Shown piece by piece: positions 43,373 to 55,123 of a DNA stretch of 64,000 nt. The DNA is from Calendula officinalis. Its lineage: Eukaryota; Streptophyta; Magnoliopsida; Asterales; Asteraceae. Under the pieces are notes generated by a model that saw nothing but the letters and a program-made list of their open reading frames with translations, ran no database searches and had not been told where the DNA came from. The number at the start of each line of letters is the position of its first letter. Position 1 is the first letter of the stretch. The position numbers and the translations under genes were made by a program. The stretch is taken from positions 1,074,001-1,138,000 of the forward strand of contig OY970832.1 in the NCBI GenBank assembly GCA_963853835.1, in the 5' to 3' direction.

Positions 43373-44476
43373 CCCTAAAAGATTTTTCAACTGGTCCAAC
43401 ACGAACATGTTTTTAAGAAGTACACCCAAATCTACTTTTAACTGAGTGTTAATTACTTAATTTAATGATTGTTTTTGTCCTTTGTTTTTTGTAGACTTTT
43501 AAGATCATAAAATCATTTTGATTTTAAGAACATAAAATTTTTCGATAATTATTACACAAAAGTAAGCAACAAGCATTTGTAAGGTTTTCCAAAGGTATTT
43601 TAGATAGTTAAAAATAAACAAAAATATTTCTAATAATTCAATTTTCTACATATCTATGTTCCGTTAACTTTGTGGATCCATGGTACTTACTAGGGTGTTG
43701 GAACTGAAATCGTAAACCGAGCAGTAATTGGAACTGAAATTGAACCAAACAAATTGAAACGATCTGGTTCACGTTATTTATTTTAAGTCGTATATTTTTC
43801 ATGTTTAACATTCCTGAATATCTGGTACATTTTGTATTTTGTTGACCATTATTTGGTCAAACATGTTTATGTAGTAACTAGTAATTGATATCTATAAATC
43901 TATAATGATGTGAATAGAGTTGTCCATCGGGGCTACTGGGTCGCGTTAGGGTTTTATTGGGTCGGGAGCGTCAGGTTTGAAGTAACATAATCTTAACCCG
44001 GAATCCGACCCGATATTAAATCGGGTTGGTTAGGTTTCGGGTTTGTCGGATTGACCCGATCGGATTACACCTAAGTTGGGACTTTAGGTAAAAATGAAAA
44101 AAAAATCTAATTTATAAATCTAATTTCTTCAGGGCCAATACGGTATCCATGAATACATGTCATAATAGCTCAATTTCAACATATTATTTGTCCATTCTAT
44201 GATTTCTAGTCTACAGAAATTTATATGCTAATATATTGAAGTTTATCGTAATTTAACACTTGTTAATTGATATTTATTCAATAATTTATTGTAAACAAAA
44301 TGCTAATTCATTGATTTAATGGTATAAATATTTAAAATTATAAAGGGGGGAAACCTTTAATCTTCAATCGGGTCAACCCGAAACCCAATAAAGGTAAACA
44401 ATCATAACCTGATACCCGACCTGATAATAAATCGAGTTGGTCAAGGTCAGGGCCAGGTTTAAAGAAATCGGACATC
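43373..44476. other. Intergenic, with a possible old GGGTCGGGT-type repeat at its right side
   Basis: From about 43916 the text TAGAGTTGTCCATCGGGG and many ACCCGA and TCGGGT motifs resemble a known style of plant hAT MITE, and AAATCGGACATCAACAT next to Gypsy-2 may be its other end. No matching target repeat was found, so the element is only suspected. Confidence 0.35.
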
Positions 44477-44481
44477 AACAT

Positions 44482-46239
44482 TGTAACGACCCGAAATTTG
44501 TAAATAAATAAATTGGATAAAAATATGATAAATAAGGATAAATCGTTTAAAGAACGTAGGAATTGGTTTCGTGTCGTTTGGACACCGTATGAGAAAGTTA
44601 TGGGCGAAACCGGGTCGAGACAAAGATGAAAAAGTGCAGCCCAGCTGCCTAAAGGAGTTCGCGTCGCGAACTAAGGATGGCGATCGCGAACTAGCTCCAG
44701 GGAGTTTGGCCTTTTATCGCGAAGAAGTTCACGTCCGATTAACGATCGCGATCTATGAAAATCGCATAGTTAGCGACGCGAACTATTGTTCGCGTCGTGA
44801 ACTATTGTCGTGCAGCATTAAAATCGGGTTGGAGCTCATTTGATGAAATAGAAAACCCTAGTTCTTCCTTTTGGCGATTTTGGAGCTCAAGTGCAGATCT
44901 TGGTTGATTTCTTCTCAAATCTTTGTTAGATTTCACTCCTAGTCGAAGATTAAAGGTATATCTTCACTCTTTGATCTTTGTAGCTTAAGATCTATGTATT
45001 TGGGTGTATGGCTTTGAAACCCTAGCTCTTTGGGTTATGGGTTATGGTGATATAAGTGTTGTATACACTTAATAGATGGTGTATTAACAAGGGAAACAAG
45101 TGTATGATTCTGATTTGTAAGAATCTTAAGGGTTGGTTAAACCTAGGGTTTGGTAAATCACCATATTTGGGGGAAATGGATTGTTGGGTGTTATCTAGAG
45201 ATAGATGAACACATTGTTAGTAGATTGTAATGTTGATCATATTGTGATAATTGTATTAGGCTTTTGGTGAAGTCTTGGGAAGTTGATTGGTTTGTGAAGC
45301 AAGAGATTGGGTGTCAAGAACACGATTTGAGCATCATATTGCTAAGGTGAGTACGTGTGGAATTTACTGAGTACATAGCCCTGTTAAATATTTTCATTAC
45401 TTGTGTTATGGTCTATTTGCTTAATTGTGTAGACTAGTAGTTGATAGTTAGTTATACCTATGATAGTATTGAACTAACTTGATGATGATGAAAGTGCTAG
45501 CAGAGAGCTAGATTTGCATAACCATAGGGTTATGATGAGATTGAGATGATGTGATGATACGGGCTACTCCCGATCATGAGTTGTGGATTGAGGGGCAGTT
45601 GGGCGTATTCCCATCGACTCTTCCACGTTAGTCATGAGATGACACGGGCAACTCCCGGTCATGAGGTGTGGAGTGAGGGGCAGTTGGGTGAATTCCCATG
45701 TGAATTCCCATCGACTCATCCACGTTAGTTATGCGATGTCACGGGATACTCCCGGTCATGAGGTGTGGAGTGAGGGGCAGTTGGGGTGAATTCCCATCGA
45801 CTCATCCACGTTAGTTGTGATTGCTAGGTAAGCAAGTTTGATAGGGTCACACTAATGTGACTAGACTGGATAGTTGGATATATATATGTATATTGATTGG
45901 TTATATGAAATGTGACATTCATTTTATTATCGGGTCTAAACCCATGTAGCTCACGAGACGTTTTTGTCTCACGTACTCCTTGTTTGTTTTGCTATGTACT
46001 CAGGTTCGGTATCGAAGGTTTAGGTACGCATGGATAGAGATGCGGGGCCTAGAATAGAGGAACTTTAGATTGGATTTATGCTTAGCTTTGGTTTTGATCT
46101 ATTTTGTAACACCAAACTTTATACTCTGATTTTCATACCAAAGGTTTTTGTGAATCCATATTTTTTGGAATAGTTCTTCTATTTATGAAAAAATGTTTTA
46201 TTTTGGCCACTATTTGGCATTAAAATTTGAGGTGTTACA
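44482..46239 (+). repeat. Gypsy-2 5' LTR
   Basis: 1758 bp. It contains the palindrome GTTCGCGTCGCGAAC (44657-44671), a hairpin with perfect 10-bp arms CGACGCGAAC/GTTCGCGTCG and a 4-base loop (44774-44797), and three tandem copies of an 85-97 bp unit beginning ACGGG(C/A)(T/A)ACTCCCG at 45559, 45644 and 45741. Confidence 0.95.
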
Positions 46240-46242
46240 ACT

Positions 46243-46254
46243 TGGTATCAGAGC
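46243..46254 (+). other. Gypsy-2 primer binding site
   Basis: TGGTATCAGAGC, identical to Gypsy-1 in sequence and in its three-base spacing from the LTR. The following 200 bases of leader are also nearly identical between the two elements. Confidence 0.9.
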
Positions 46255-46490
46255 TATAGTTTAAGTGAATTAGGTTGGATGACCATCCTAGTCTTAGACT
46301 GTAGCATTAGGAATGTAAGATTCCTTGAGATCGATAGGTTGACCTTGAGACTTTATATTAAGTTTAGGGTTGAACCTAGGGGGACCGATGAGAATTGATA
46401 TGATTATGGATATTGAGTCTTATGAGGCTAATGGGTTATACACAAGGTACTAAATGTTTAATGACTTTCGTATAGTCGTGACTGAAAGAA

Positions 46491-48172
46491 ATGGTGACCA
46501 CGCATAGAAGTGGTAAAGCCCCGGAGGGCCGGGAGGAAGAAATACCTCATGTCGAGGTGGTGGTTGAACAGGAAAGTCAACCGTCGATGCATCAAGTTGA
46601 TGAATCGGAGGTCGGAGCTAATAGAACTCCGGTGACCATGGCGGACCTCCAAGCTATTATTGAACAACTCAAGGGAGTGGTGGCCGATGAGGTGCACCGC
46701 ATCATTGGGGACCGTGAGAGGTCGGGTGGAGATCGTGTATCCGAGGCTAGATCGGATGAGAAAACCAGGGATGGTGGCACTCGAGTGGAAAAATCCTCCA
46801 CAGGTGGTTGTAGTGATGCAAGGGCGAGACCCGATGAAAATTATGGTTGTTCTTTTAAGACATTCATGGCTTGTAGGCCAAACACGTATACGGGTAGTTC
46901 GGACCCGAAGGTAACAATGAGGTGGATCCGAGAAACCGAGAGGGTTATCGGTAGTAGTAAGTGTAAGGATGCCGATATGGTGACGTATGCGTCACAACTA
47001 TTGAAAGAAGATGCCATGGTGTGGTGGGATATCGTGTATGAGACCCTCGGGAGGGAGGTGATTGAGAAGATGTCATGGGACGACTTTACCACGAGGTTGA
47101 AGAGAAAGTTTTGCCCCGACGGGGATTTGGAGAAGATGCATGAGAGGTTTGTAAACCTAAAGAAGGGTAATAGGTCGGTTGAGGAGTACTCAAGGGAGTT
47201 CACGGGATTGCTCCCGTTTGTTGCAAGAACTTATTTTGAGGAAGGATCGAGGGTAGTCCGGTATGCTTGTGGGCTACCTTGGGATTACCAATTGGAGGTA
47301 AGGAGAGCGGTCACACTCGATGAGGCCATTGGTGCCGCCCGGGGTGTGGAAGAGGTAGATGCGACAAGGAATGCCGTGAGGGCCCATGTGAACGAGAAAA
47401 GGAAAGCCGAGAGTGGCTCGGGAACTTCTAAAAAGGGGAAGTTCACATCAAATTCCTTCAAGCAAGGAAGCGTTGCCCCGTGCAAGAGATGCGGGAAGAA
47501 CCATGCCGGCGAGTGCCGAGGAGTTTCGAAGGTGTGCTATATTTGTGGAAAGACGGGGCATATAGCACGGGATTGTAGATCCAAGACACTCTCCGAGGTG
47601 GAGTGTTACTCGTGCCATGAAATGGGACACTATAGCAATGCGTGCCCGAAAAAGAGGATCGAGCCAAAGGTGCCCGCGGCTCAAAAGAAAGAGGAACCGG
47701 CTCAAGTAAGGGGACGTTCCTTTCAGGTGACTCGAGAGGAAGCAAGAGAGGTGCACGATGTAGTATCAGGTACTTTATTCATTAACTTCATGCCATCTTC
47801 TATATTATTTGATTCGGATTCTACTTATTCGTTGTGTCTTATGAGTTCGGTTGTAAATTGAATGTGCCGTCCGAAATGTTAGATGAGGTTTATGAAATAG
47901 AAGTAGCCGACGGGAAAACGTCTATGGTTGAATGTGTTTATAGAAATTGTGAAATAGAAATAGACGGTAGAAAGTTTAAGGTGGATTTGTTGCCCATGGG
48001 AATTAGGGTGTTTGATGTGGTTATCGGTATGGATTGGTTGGGTATGCACCAAGCCAAGATATTGTGTGGATATAGCTTAATGGTTGGATTATCGCACGGA
48101 TTGGTGGTTATAGGAATTGGAGGAAAGTTGTATGACGTGGATGTTTATTTGGGGAATGATTTTCCCGGTTAG
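46491..48172 (+). pseudogene. Gypsy-2 gag, plus frameshifted protease remnant
   Basis: Gag starts at ATG 46491 (MVTTHRSGKAPEG) and remains open for 456 codons. It has the retrotransposon gag domain, a CxxC-H-C cluster and two canonical CCHC knuckles (CYICGKTGHIARDC and CYSCHEMGHYSNAC), all aligning with Gypsy-1. At the protease active site the motif is DSD where Gypsy-1 has DSG, and one T is missing a few codons later (near 47832), which shifts the frame and ends translation at 47861. The protease continues in another frame from 47834 (YEFGCKLNVPSE...GMDWLGMHQAKILCG) and then runs into foreign sequence, stopping at 48172. A gag protein with working knuckles could still be made. No enzyme can be made. 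Confidence 0.92.
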
Positions 48173-50478
48173 TTATGTGTATGGAAATTATATTTTTAGA
48201 AAGGAATATGGTTCGATGTGTCGCAGATAGTAAGGATATAGGGGTTGATGTTATTATATGGTATCAAAAGAGGAACCGCAAGGACGGTAAATGTTTCCAA
48301 CAAATGGATAGTAGTACAATGAAGTACTAAGTTTTGGTAAGAATTGTAGTAAGAATGGAAATTTGGAAATGGAAATCTTGGAATTGAAACTTGAGTATTT
48401 GGCGGGAATCCGGATAAGAAATGTAATGCTAATGTATGTAAATGGGAAAGAAAAGAATGAGTAAAGGTATAGTGATGCCTTGGAACTAATAAATGTAACA
48501 TAGGTGGAAAAGAGTAAGTGTCAGGAATGGCATATTTTAATTGGTAGAAATGGTTGAGTAAAAAAAAAAAAAAAAAAAATTGGCATGTAGCCATAACAAG
48601 TTTCGGGGCAAGGGATGATCGATTTGATATTAAGGGTAAGATGACGAGTATGGGCAAGATGTCATAATAATGAGGTGATATAATATGACATTGTGTGTGT
48701 GAGGCTACGACTGGGAAATAAATATCTCAAGGTATCGCGATGTAGAAAGACGGGAACATGGAATGTTGGGCTAATGTGTGCCAAGTCATGGGTCACAAAT
48801 GTAGACCGGAGTCGATTGGTTGACTCAAAGGCGATCGGGTTGGCCGGTGAACTTTGGTTAAAGGAATAGATTGGTGGTTACCCCGGTGGTAATAAAAGGA
48901 TTGGAAATCGGTAATAAGGAAATGGACCGGTCAAGGATGATTGATGTGTAAGTGAAACGGTAAACGACAATCGGAGATTTTATTGGTATACCCACGGGGT
49001 GCAATGCATGTACATTATATGATGGCCTTGGAAGGCATATAATAATGGAAGGATAATATTATATGAATTGTGCTAAGTACTATGTTCGATGGGAGACTTA
49101 TGAATAGGGAAGAAAAAGATAATGCGATTTTTTTTATGGGAGAGGTGCTAGAACGCACGATGAGCGATTGGATGATCGAATGGGTAAGATAGTAGCAAGG
49201 CTACGCGATGCGAAAGGATGGATGTCAGATGACATTGGCGTGACATATACATATGGTTGTATATGCGCATGATGATGATGCTTGGATGGTATTGGTGACA
49301 TATACATATGATTGTATATGTGCATAATGGATACGTTCAGATTGAGTTGGCGTGATATATATATGTATATATATGTAGGTGTGTATGCGTATGTGTTTAT
49401 ATGACGAAGATAGAACCAAGGGGTTAATGAGTATTGCTATTATGTTATGGTAAATGAAAATTTGGTTGGAAATGCGGGTGGCATTAGGTCATGTATAGGT
49501 ATGGGATGCCTACGACTTCTCGAATATGAGAAAAAGGATGCTGTTAGAAAGCAATTGTCATTGGGAACCAGGATATGGTCAGCTTGTGTGAAATTATGGT
49601 ATGTGAGGCGAAGATGATTGAAATGGTACTAAGAAATGGTATAGGTGACCAAATGAAAGTTAAGAAACGGTAAAGGGTTGATGTGACCATAAGGGAATGT
49701 GAGAACTTGGGGAAATTTGAAAAGGTTTGAAATTTTGGAAATATGGACGATTGTTAAGGAAACATTAATGGGTGTAACCGGAAGTGATAAGTCGAGAATG
49801 AGATCTCGAGGGTAGGGAATCTGTTAATTGGAAAAAGTATGGTTGACTTTAGGCAAAAGTCAAGTTTTGTCAACATATGATTAGTTGACTTGGTTAAGGA
49901 TGGGTTTTGACTTTCGTTTCGAATGACTCGCAATGATAGTAGTATAATGTATTAGTTGTGTGTATGAGAAAGAGGTAATGACGTAATTAAAAGAGTTATA
50001 GACAAATTATGTCACTTTGACCCGTTGGGCGTTTTCAAGTCGAATTTGGGAATTGGGTATCTAATGGTTGATAAATTATAATTAGAGGTCGATGGTAAAG
50101 GAAATTGTTAAAGTGTAGTTGACTTTGTTCGTAAGTCAAGGGTTAGACGAGGTTGGAATGTGGTAACTTGGTCGAAGCTAGACTTTGACATTGGTGTTGG
50201 TCAATTAGTTGATTATAATGCGTGGGTCATGTCATTTCTATATGTATAAGATGATTGGTTAAAGGATTGAAAGTCTTGTGGTCAAAATTGTGCAAGTTTG
50301 GCCCATTTGGGCACTAAAGGCTTAAGATTGATTTTTGACCGTTTGGATCTAACGGGATTAATTGAATGTTTACATACATATTGTTGACTAATTCGGGATG
50401 AGAAAAGGTTGACGGTAATAACCGCGGGAGAATGAGAATGGATACTCGGTAGAATGTAAATTGGAATTTCTTTTGAGT
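48071..50478 (+). other. Replacement segment in Gypsy-2, origin unknown
   Basis: This 2.4-kb stretch stands where Gypsy-1 carries most of pol. It is purine-rich on the plus strand, has no long plus-strand frame, contains an A-run at 48560-48579 and an imperfect repeat of ACATATACATATG(G/A)TTGTATATG at 49240-49320, and in the last 700 bases repeated TTGACTTTG-like phrases. I recognise no gene in it. Confidence 0.7.
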
Positions 50479-50515
50479 GATTCCGAGGACGGAATCCTTT
50501 TAAGGGGAAGATAGT

Positions 50516-52273
50516 TGTAACGACCCGAAATTTGTAAATAAATAAATTGGATAAAAATATGATAAATAAGGATAAATCGTTTAAAGAACGTAGGAATTGG
50601 TTTCGTGTCGTTTGGACACCGTATGAGAAAGTTATGGGCGAAACCGGGTCGAGACAAAGATGAAAAAGTGCAGCCCAGCTGCCTAAAGGAGTTCGCGTCG
50701 CGAACTAAGGATGGCGATCGCGAACTAGCTCCAGGGAGTTTGGCCTTTTATCGCGAAGAAGTTCACGTCCGATTAACGATCGCGATCTATGAAAATCGCA
50801 TAGTTAGCGACGCGAACTATTGTTCGCGTCGTGAACTATTGTCGTGCAGCATTAAAATCGGGTTGGAGCTCATTTGATGAAATAGAAAACCCTAGTTCTT
50901 CCTTTTGGCGATTTTGGAGCTCAAGTGCAGATCTTGGTTGATTTCTTCTCAAATCTTTGTTAGATTTCACTCCTAGTCGAAGATTAAAGGTATATCTTCA
51001 CTCTTTGATCTTTGTAGCTTAAGATCTATGTATTTGGGTGTATGGCTTTGAAACCCTAGCTCTTTGGGTTATGGGTTATGGTGATATAAGTGTTGTATAC
51101 ACTTAATAGATGGTGTATTAACAAGGGAAACAAGTGTATGATTCTGATTTGTAAGAATCTTAAGGGTTGGTTAAACCTAGGGTTTGGTAAATCACCATAT
51201 TTGGGGGAAATGGATTGTTGGGTGTTATCTAGAGATAGATGAACACATTGTTAGTAGATTGTAATGTTGATCATATTGTGATAATTGTATTAGGCTTTTG
51301 GTGAAGTCTTGGGAAGTTGATTGGTTTGTGAAGCAAGAGATTGGGTGTCAAGAACACGATTTGAGCATCATATTGCTAAGGTGAGTACGTGTGGAATTTA
51401 CTGAGTACATAGCCCTGTTAAATATTTTCATTACTTGTGTTATGGTCTATTTGCTTAATTGTGTAGACTAGTAGTTGATAGTTAGTTATACCTATGATAG
51501 TATTGAACTAACTTGATGATGATGAAAGTGCTAGCAGAGAGCTAGATTTGCATAACCATAGGGTTATGATGAGATTGAGATGATGTGATGATACGGGCTA
51601 CTCCCGATCATGAGTTGTGGATTGAGGGGCAGTTGGGCGTATTCCCATCGACTCTTCCACGTTAGTCATGAGATGACACGGGCAACTCCCGGTCATGAGG
51701 TGTGGAGTGAGGGGCAGTTGGGTGAATTCCCATGTGAATTCCCATCGACTCATCCACGTTAGTTATGCGATGTCACGGGATACTCCCGGTCATGAGGTGT
51801 GGAGTGAGGGGCAGTTGGGGTGAATTCCCATCGACTCATCCACGTTAGTTGTGATTGCTAGGTAAGCAAGTTTGATAGGGTCACACTAATGTGACTAGAC
51901 TGGATAGTTGGATATATATATGTATATTGATTGGTTATATGAAATGTGACATTCATTTTATTATCGGGTCTAAACCCATGTAGCTCACGAGACGTTTTTG
52001 TCTCACGTACTCCTTGTTTGTTTTGCTATGTACTCAGGTTCGGTATCGAAGGTTTAGGTACGCATGGATAGAGATGCGGGGCCTAGAATAGAGGAACTTT
52101 AGATTGGATTTATGCTTAGCTTTGGTTTTGATCTATTTTGTAACACCAAACTTTATACTCTGATTTTCATACCAAAGGTTTTTGTGAATCCATATTTTTT
52201 GGAATAGTTCTTCTATTTATGAAAAAATGTTTTATTTTGGCCACTATTTGGCATTAAAATTTGAGGTGTTACA
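50516..52273 (+). repeat. Gypsy-2 3' LTR
   Basis: 1758 bp, offset 6034 from the 5' LTR. A polypurine tract AAGGGGAAGATAG precedes it (50503-50514). Confidence 0.95.
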
Positions 52274-52278
52274 AACAT

Positions 52279-52873
52279 AAAATCAGAATATATCCTACCC
52301 GACTAGATATGAATACGACTCGAACTATGTTGTTTTTGTGAGATACAAACCCCTTGATTTTTAATAAGTCCATAATTCTTGAGTTTTATTATGAGAACTG
52401 ATATTGGTACCACAACTTTTAATGGTTATACCACACTGTACAGATTTTACAGCTAACTGTACAAGTATGTTATGTATTAAATGTGGTAGATACATTAAAA
52501 GTTGTGGTAGGAAAATCATCCCCTTTTTATTATTGGCCCATTATTGACATGTATTTTCAACAAACATAGTAAACTTCATACATAAGCAAGGTTCATGAGG
52601 CACCATCGTCCAGGTGGGATCGTGGGACCCTCCTTTCGAAGTCAACCAAGTATGCCAAGTCAACCATTGAATTTTGAATCGAGTCTCATGAGAGTTGAGA
52701 CAAGACACAACCAAAACATGTTTATATGCTATTGAATTTCCAAATTTATGCAAAATTAACACAATCTTTAGCATTGCAAACACATAATTAATTTACACAC
52801 CATAGACACCAATATCTTAAGTTATCAACTAGAAAAACATCAAATTCCCATTTATATATTTAAAAACTTTAAT
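52279..52873. other. Downstream region of the PADRE gene
   Basis: No gene accepted. The minus-strand open frame at 52541-52783 has no recognisable family and probably lies in or near the 3' untranslated region of the PADRE gene. A small inverted-repeat element occupies 52408-52509. Confidence 0.45.
52408..52509. mobile_element. Very small MITE-like inverted repeat
   Basis: TACCACAACTTTTAATG at 52408-52424 is perfectly complementary to 52493-52509, and CTGTACA motifs sit inside. At 102 bp it could fold into a hairpin. No target duplication is clear. Confidence 0.6.
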
Positions 52874-53428
52874 CTAGATTAACCAATGGCGAATTTTAGC
52901 CTTAACACCTTTTTCTTTAATAGTATCCAAACTAGGCTTCCATGTACCCTTGCCGGAAACCTGCCTACTCAAATAATAAGCATCTCTCACTTCCGGCACC
53001 GACTCTATAAACAAACCTAATCTCAAAACTTCCGGCGACTTCTCCTCCACTTTCACCTTCTTTTTACTCTTCACCACCGTCGCCGGACACATTCTTGCAA
53101 AAATCGGAAGAAAGCCCGTGTAAGCCGACACAAAACTCTTTGAATTGAAAACCGCATTCGCCCTCAAAAGAACCCTACGGGCTTCTTCCGACCCTAACGG
53201 TTTTCCACTCCTCATTGGTATCATCATATAAACTTTGTTACTCTCGAGCTTCGTGTCGGCCGATAATGGTTTTGGGTTTTTCCCATTTTTTATGGTTTGA
53301 AACTCGACAACCGTTTGTTGCGGGTGGTCAAACATGAGCTCGGCTACGGTCAACGGTTCGGTGCATTCGTGAACGGTTCCATCGGGAAGTATGATCTTCT
53401 TTGAGCCATTTGAGGTGTGGTTTCCCAT
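52874..53428 (-). CDS. PADRE (DUF4228) domain protein, intact
   Basis: A single exon encodes 184 residues. It begins MGNHTSN, which fits the N-myristoylation pattern MGxxxS. The DUF4228 core follows: KKIILPDGTVHECTEPLTVA, an acidic ELMFDHP turn, then LSADTKLESNKVYMMIPM, which is the family's hallmark LPAD.EL...K.Y...P. The rest has a basic KSKKKVKVEE linker and a C-terminal GTWKPSLDTI like the GWKP.L..I end of relatives. The family is plant-specific and many members respond to pathogens and abiotic stress; biochemical function is unknown. It is followed upstream by a second, broken member in the same orientation (54812-56950), which suggests an ancient local duplication. Confidence 0.93.
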   Translation of the reverse strand: MGNHTSNGSKKIILPDGTVHECTEPLTVAELMFDHPQQTVVEFQTIKNGKNPKPLSADTKLESNKVYMMIPMRSGKPLGSEEARRVLLRANAVFNSKSFVSAYTGFLPIFARMCPATVVKSKKKVKVEEKSPEVLRLGLFIESVPEVRDAYYLSRQVSGKGTWKPSLDTIKEKGVKAKIRHWLI

Positions 53429-53470
53429 TGTGATGAAGAATATGAATAAAATGGTGGTGTTATGAGAGTT

Positions 53471-53480
53471 TATTATAAAA
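53471..53480 (-). promoter_or_regulatory. Likely TATA box of the intact PADRE gene
   Basis: TTTTATAATA on the minus strand lies about 45-50 bases upstream of the ATG at 53428, implying a short leader. Confidence 0.5.
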
Positions 53481-53736
53481 GGTGAGAATTGAGTAAGTGT
53501 TAGTTAAACGGTTCCATCTATTACCGGTAGAAGTGGACTTGTTGAATAACTTTAACTACTTGACGTGTGTGTACGTACCTTTATCTTCATGGGTCTAACC
53601 TAACCCAACAATAAGTTAAGTTGGGTCGGGTTAATTATTAAACCTATTGTCCAACCATGTTCATTTAATTACTTAGCTAATTAATAATGGTACGTCCTAC
53701 TACCAAAATGGCAAGGATGATCAAACCAAGCACTTA

Positions 53737-54036
53737 AACTGTGCGGTATGGGCCTGTGTGGCGTGGGGGGAGCTGAGGTGGAAGGAGGGAAACGGTGTGG
53801 AGGAGAGGGGCATACCGCCCCCCTACACGGCGTGGGGGTGTGTGGTGCTCAACGGTGGCCACGGGAACGAGTGGTAACGAGCGGGGGGTGAGCATTGAGA
53901 GACAAAAGTGGGACCCATCAACACACCACACCACCACTTGTGAGGGGGGTGGTGTTCCCTTTTTTTTTTAACGGGGTGGTGGTTGCCATATGGACACCAC
54001 ACCACCACACCACCCTTCGTCCCATACCGCATAGTC
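53737..54036. mobile_element. PIF/Harbinger MITE, 300 bp
   Basis: TTA flanks both ends (53734-53736 and 54037-54039). Terminal repeats are AACTGTGCGGTATGGG and GACTATGCGGTATGGG. The interior is GTGG/CCAC-rich. The ends resemble those of the element at 19937. Confidence 0.85.
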
Positions 54037-54296
54037 TTAGAGTTTGATTAAAGTAGACGTAAGTTTCTCCTTAATTTTATTTGTTTACTTTTTTCTAACT
54101 TTTTCTCAAATAAGGACAAAACTTATTAGATTTAGAAGAAAGTGATGTCCTTAGGCTACATGCTAACGTACTGTTAATGAACATATAACCGAAAACTGTA
54201 TTTAATATCTTATAAAATGAAAAAAATTAGAGTGTATTAATATTATTTAAGACATATTTAATTAAGAAAAGCACTTTATTGAATGTGACTTAATTT

Positions 54297-54386
54297 GACA
54301 TGTCTAGTAATTCTCTTTAATCATATAATCTCTTGATATTGACACTTGTCTTAATCTAGTAGGTACGAGGATTAGTAATAAATAGT
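54297..54386. mobile_element. Fragment of the dispersed small MITE family, copy c
   Basis: GACATGTCTAGTAATTCTCT through TTGATATTGACACTTGTC matches the core of the copies at 17963 and 58780. The ends are missing, and a Stowaway element follows directly. Confidence 0.45.
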
Positions 54387-54387
54387 A

Positions 54388-54651
54388 CTCCCTCAATCCC
54401 TAAATAAAGTTCTCATTTCTCTTTCAAATTTTATCTCTAAATAAAGTTCTTATTTCTCAAACGTATGGGGCCACTTAATATAATAATATTATTGTCAATA
54501 CTTTCACCACTAAACTATCTCCTAAAATACTATCTTCTCAATCAAACCTTATTATATTTTAATCAAAAGTAATACCAATTACCCCACCACTAATTATCTT
54601 TTAAAAAATTATACAAAGAGAATTAAGAACTTTATTTAGAGACAGATGGAA
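54388..54651. mobile_element. Stowaway-type MITE
   Basis: The left end CTCCCTCAATCCCTAAATAA pairs with the complement of TTTATTTAGAGACAGATGGA at the right. TA flanks both ends. The AAATAAAGTTCTTATTTCTC phrase is repeated inside the left arm, as in the Stowaway at 16748. Confidence 0.75.
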
Positions 54652-55123
54652 TATGAAACAATACCACTTGATAAAATGAATATATGCCATTAATTTGATT
54701 TAATTCTAATTTCCGATATACATTTTATCGTCAACTTTGTGAGTTATAAAGTCTAACAAATGTTTTTTTCCAAAGATTAAATTAAAATCTAAAACATTAA
54801 ATAAACCCGTATTATTCATAAATCGGTTCTAAAACGGGTTTCCACATGGGTGACCCGCCCATACGCTCCCCCGTAAAACTCTCTTCCGACACGTTATTCC
54901 AACACTGGCTCTCCTCCACCGGCAAAATGATACGATATTAAAGGCACTATTAAGTGATTGTCTCCTTTACATTATGCTCTTGACCAATTCAACCCATGAT
55001 CTCCTCAAGTTACTGACGTCTACAACCCATGATTACCATTTCTTTTATTTAAGTAGTTATTGCATGCATTAGTAGTTAAAAGCATATTTCCATTATCTCC
55101 TAAAGTTTAGCTAGCATTCTTAG

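Larger units (their letters stand above)
44482..52273 (+). mobile_element. Gypsy-2: non-autonomous Gypsy element, gag retained, pol replaced, 7792 bp
   Basis: Two 1758-bp LTRs (44482-46239 and 50516-52273) start TGTAACGACC and end GGTGTTACA; I noticed no difference between them in the stretches compared. AACAT is duplicated at 44477-44481 and 52274-52278. The primer site, leader and polypurine region match Gypsy-1. Gag is open, the protease is frameshifted, and similarity to Gypsy-1 stops at about 48070 and resumes at about 50479 just before the polypurine tract. The reverse transcriptase, RNase H and integrase coding region (about 3.0 kb in Gypsy-1) is replaced by about 2.4 kb of unrelated DNA. 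Identical LTRs mean it moved recently although it lacks its own enzymes, so enzymes must have come from another element. Confidence 0.95.

Noticed and set aside
44571..44843. 90-codon open frame, repeated at 50605-50877
   Set aside because: It is LTR sequence of Gypsy-2.
43916..52285. Complete hAT MITE interrupted by Gypsy-2
   Set aside because: The ends are only weakly similar and no 8-bp target repeat was found.
52541..52783. Minus-strand open frame downstream of the PADRE gene
   Set aside because: No domain; likely 3' untranslated or intergenic sequence.
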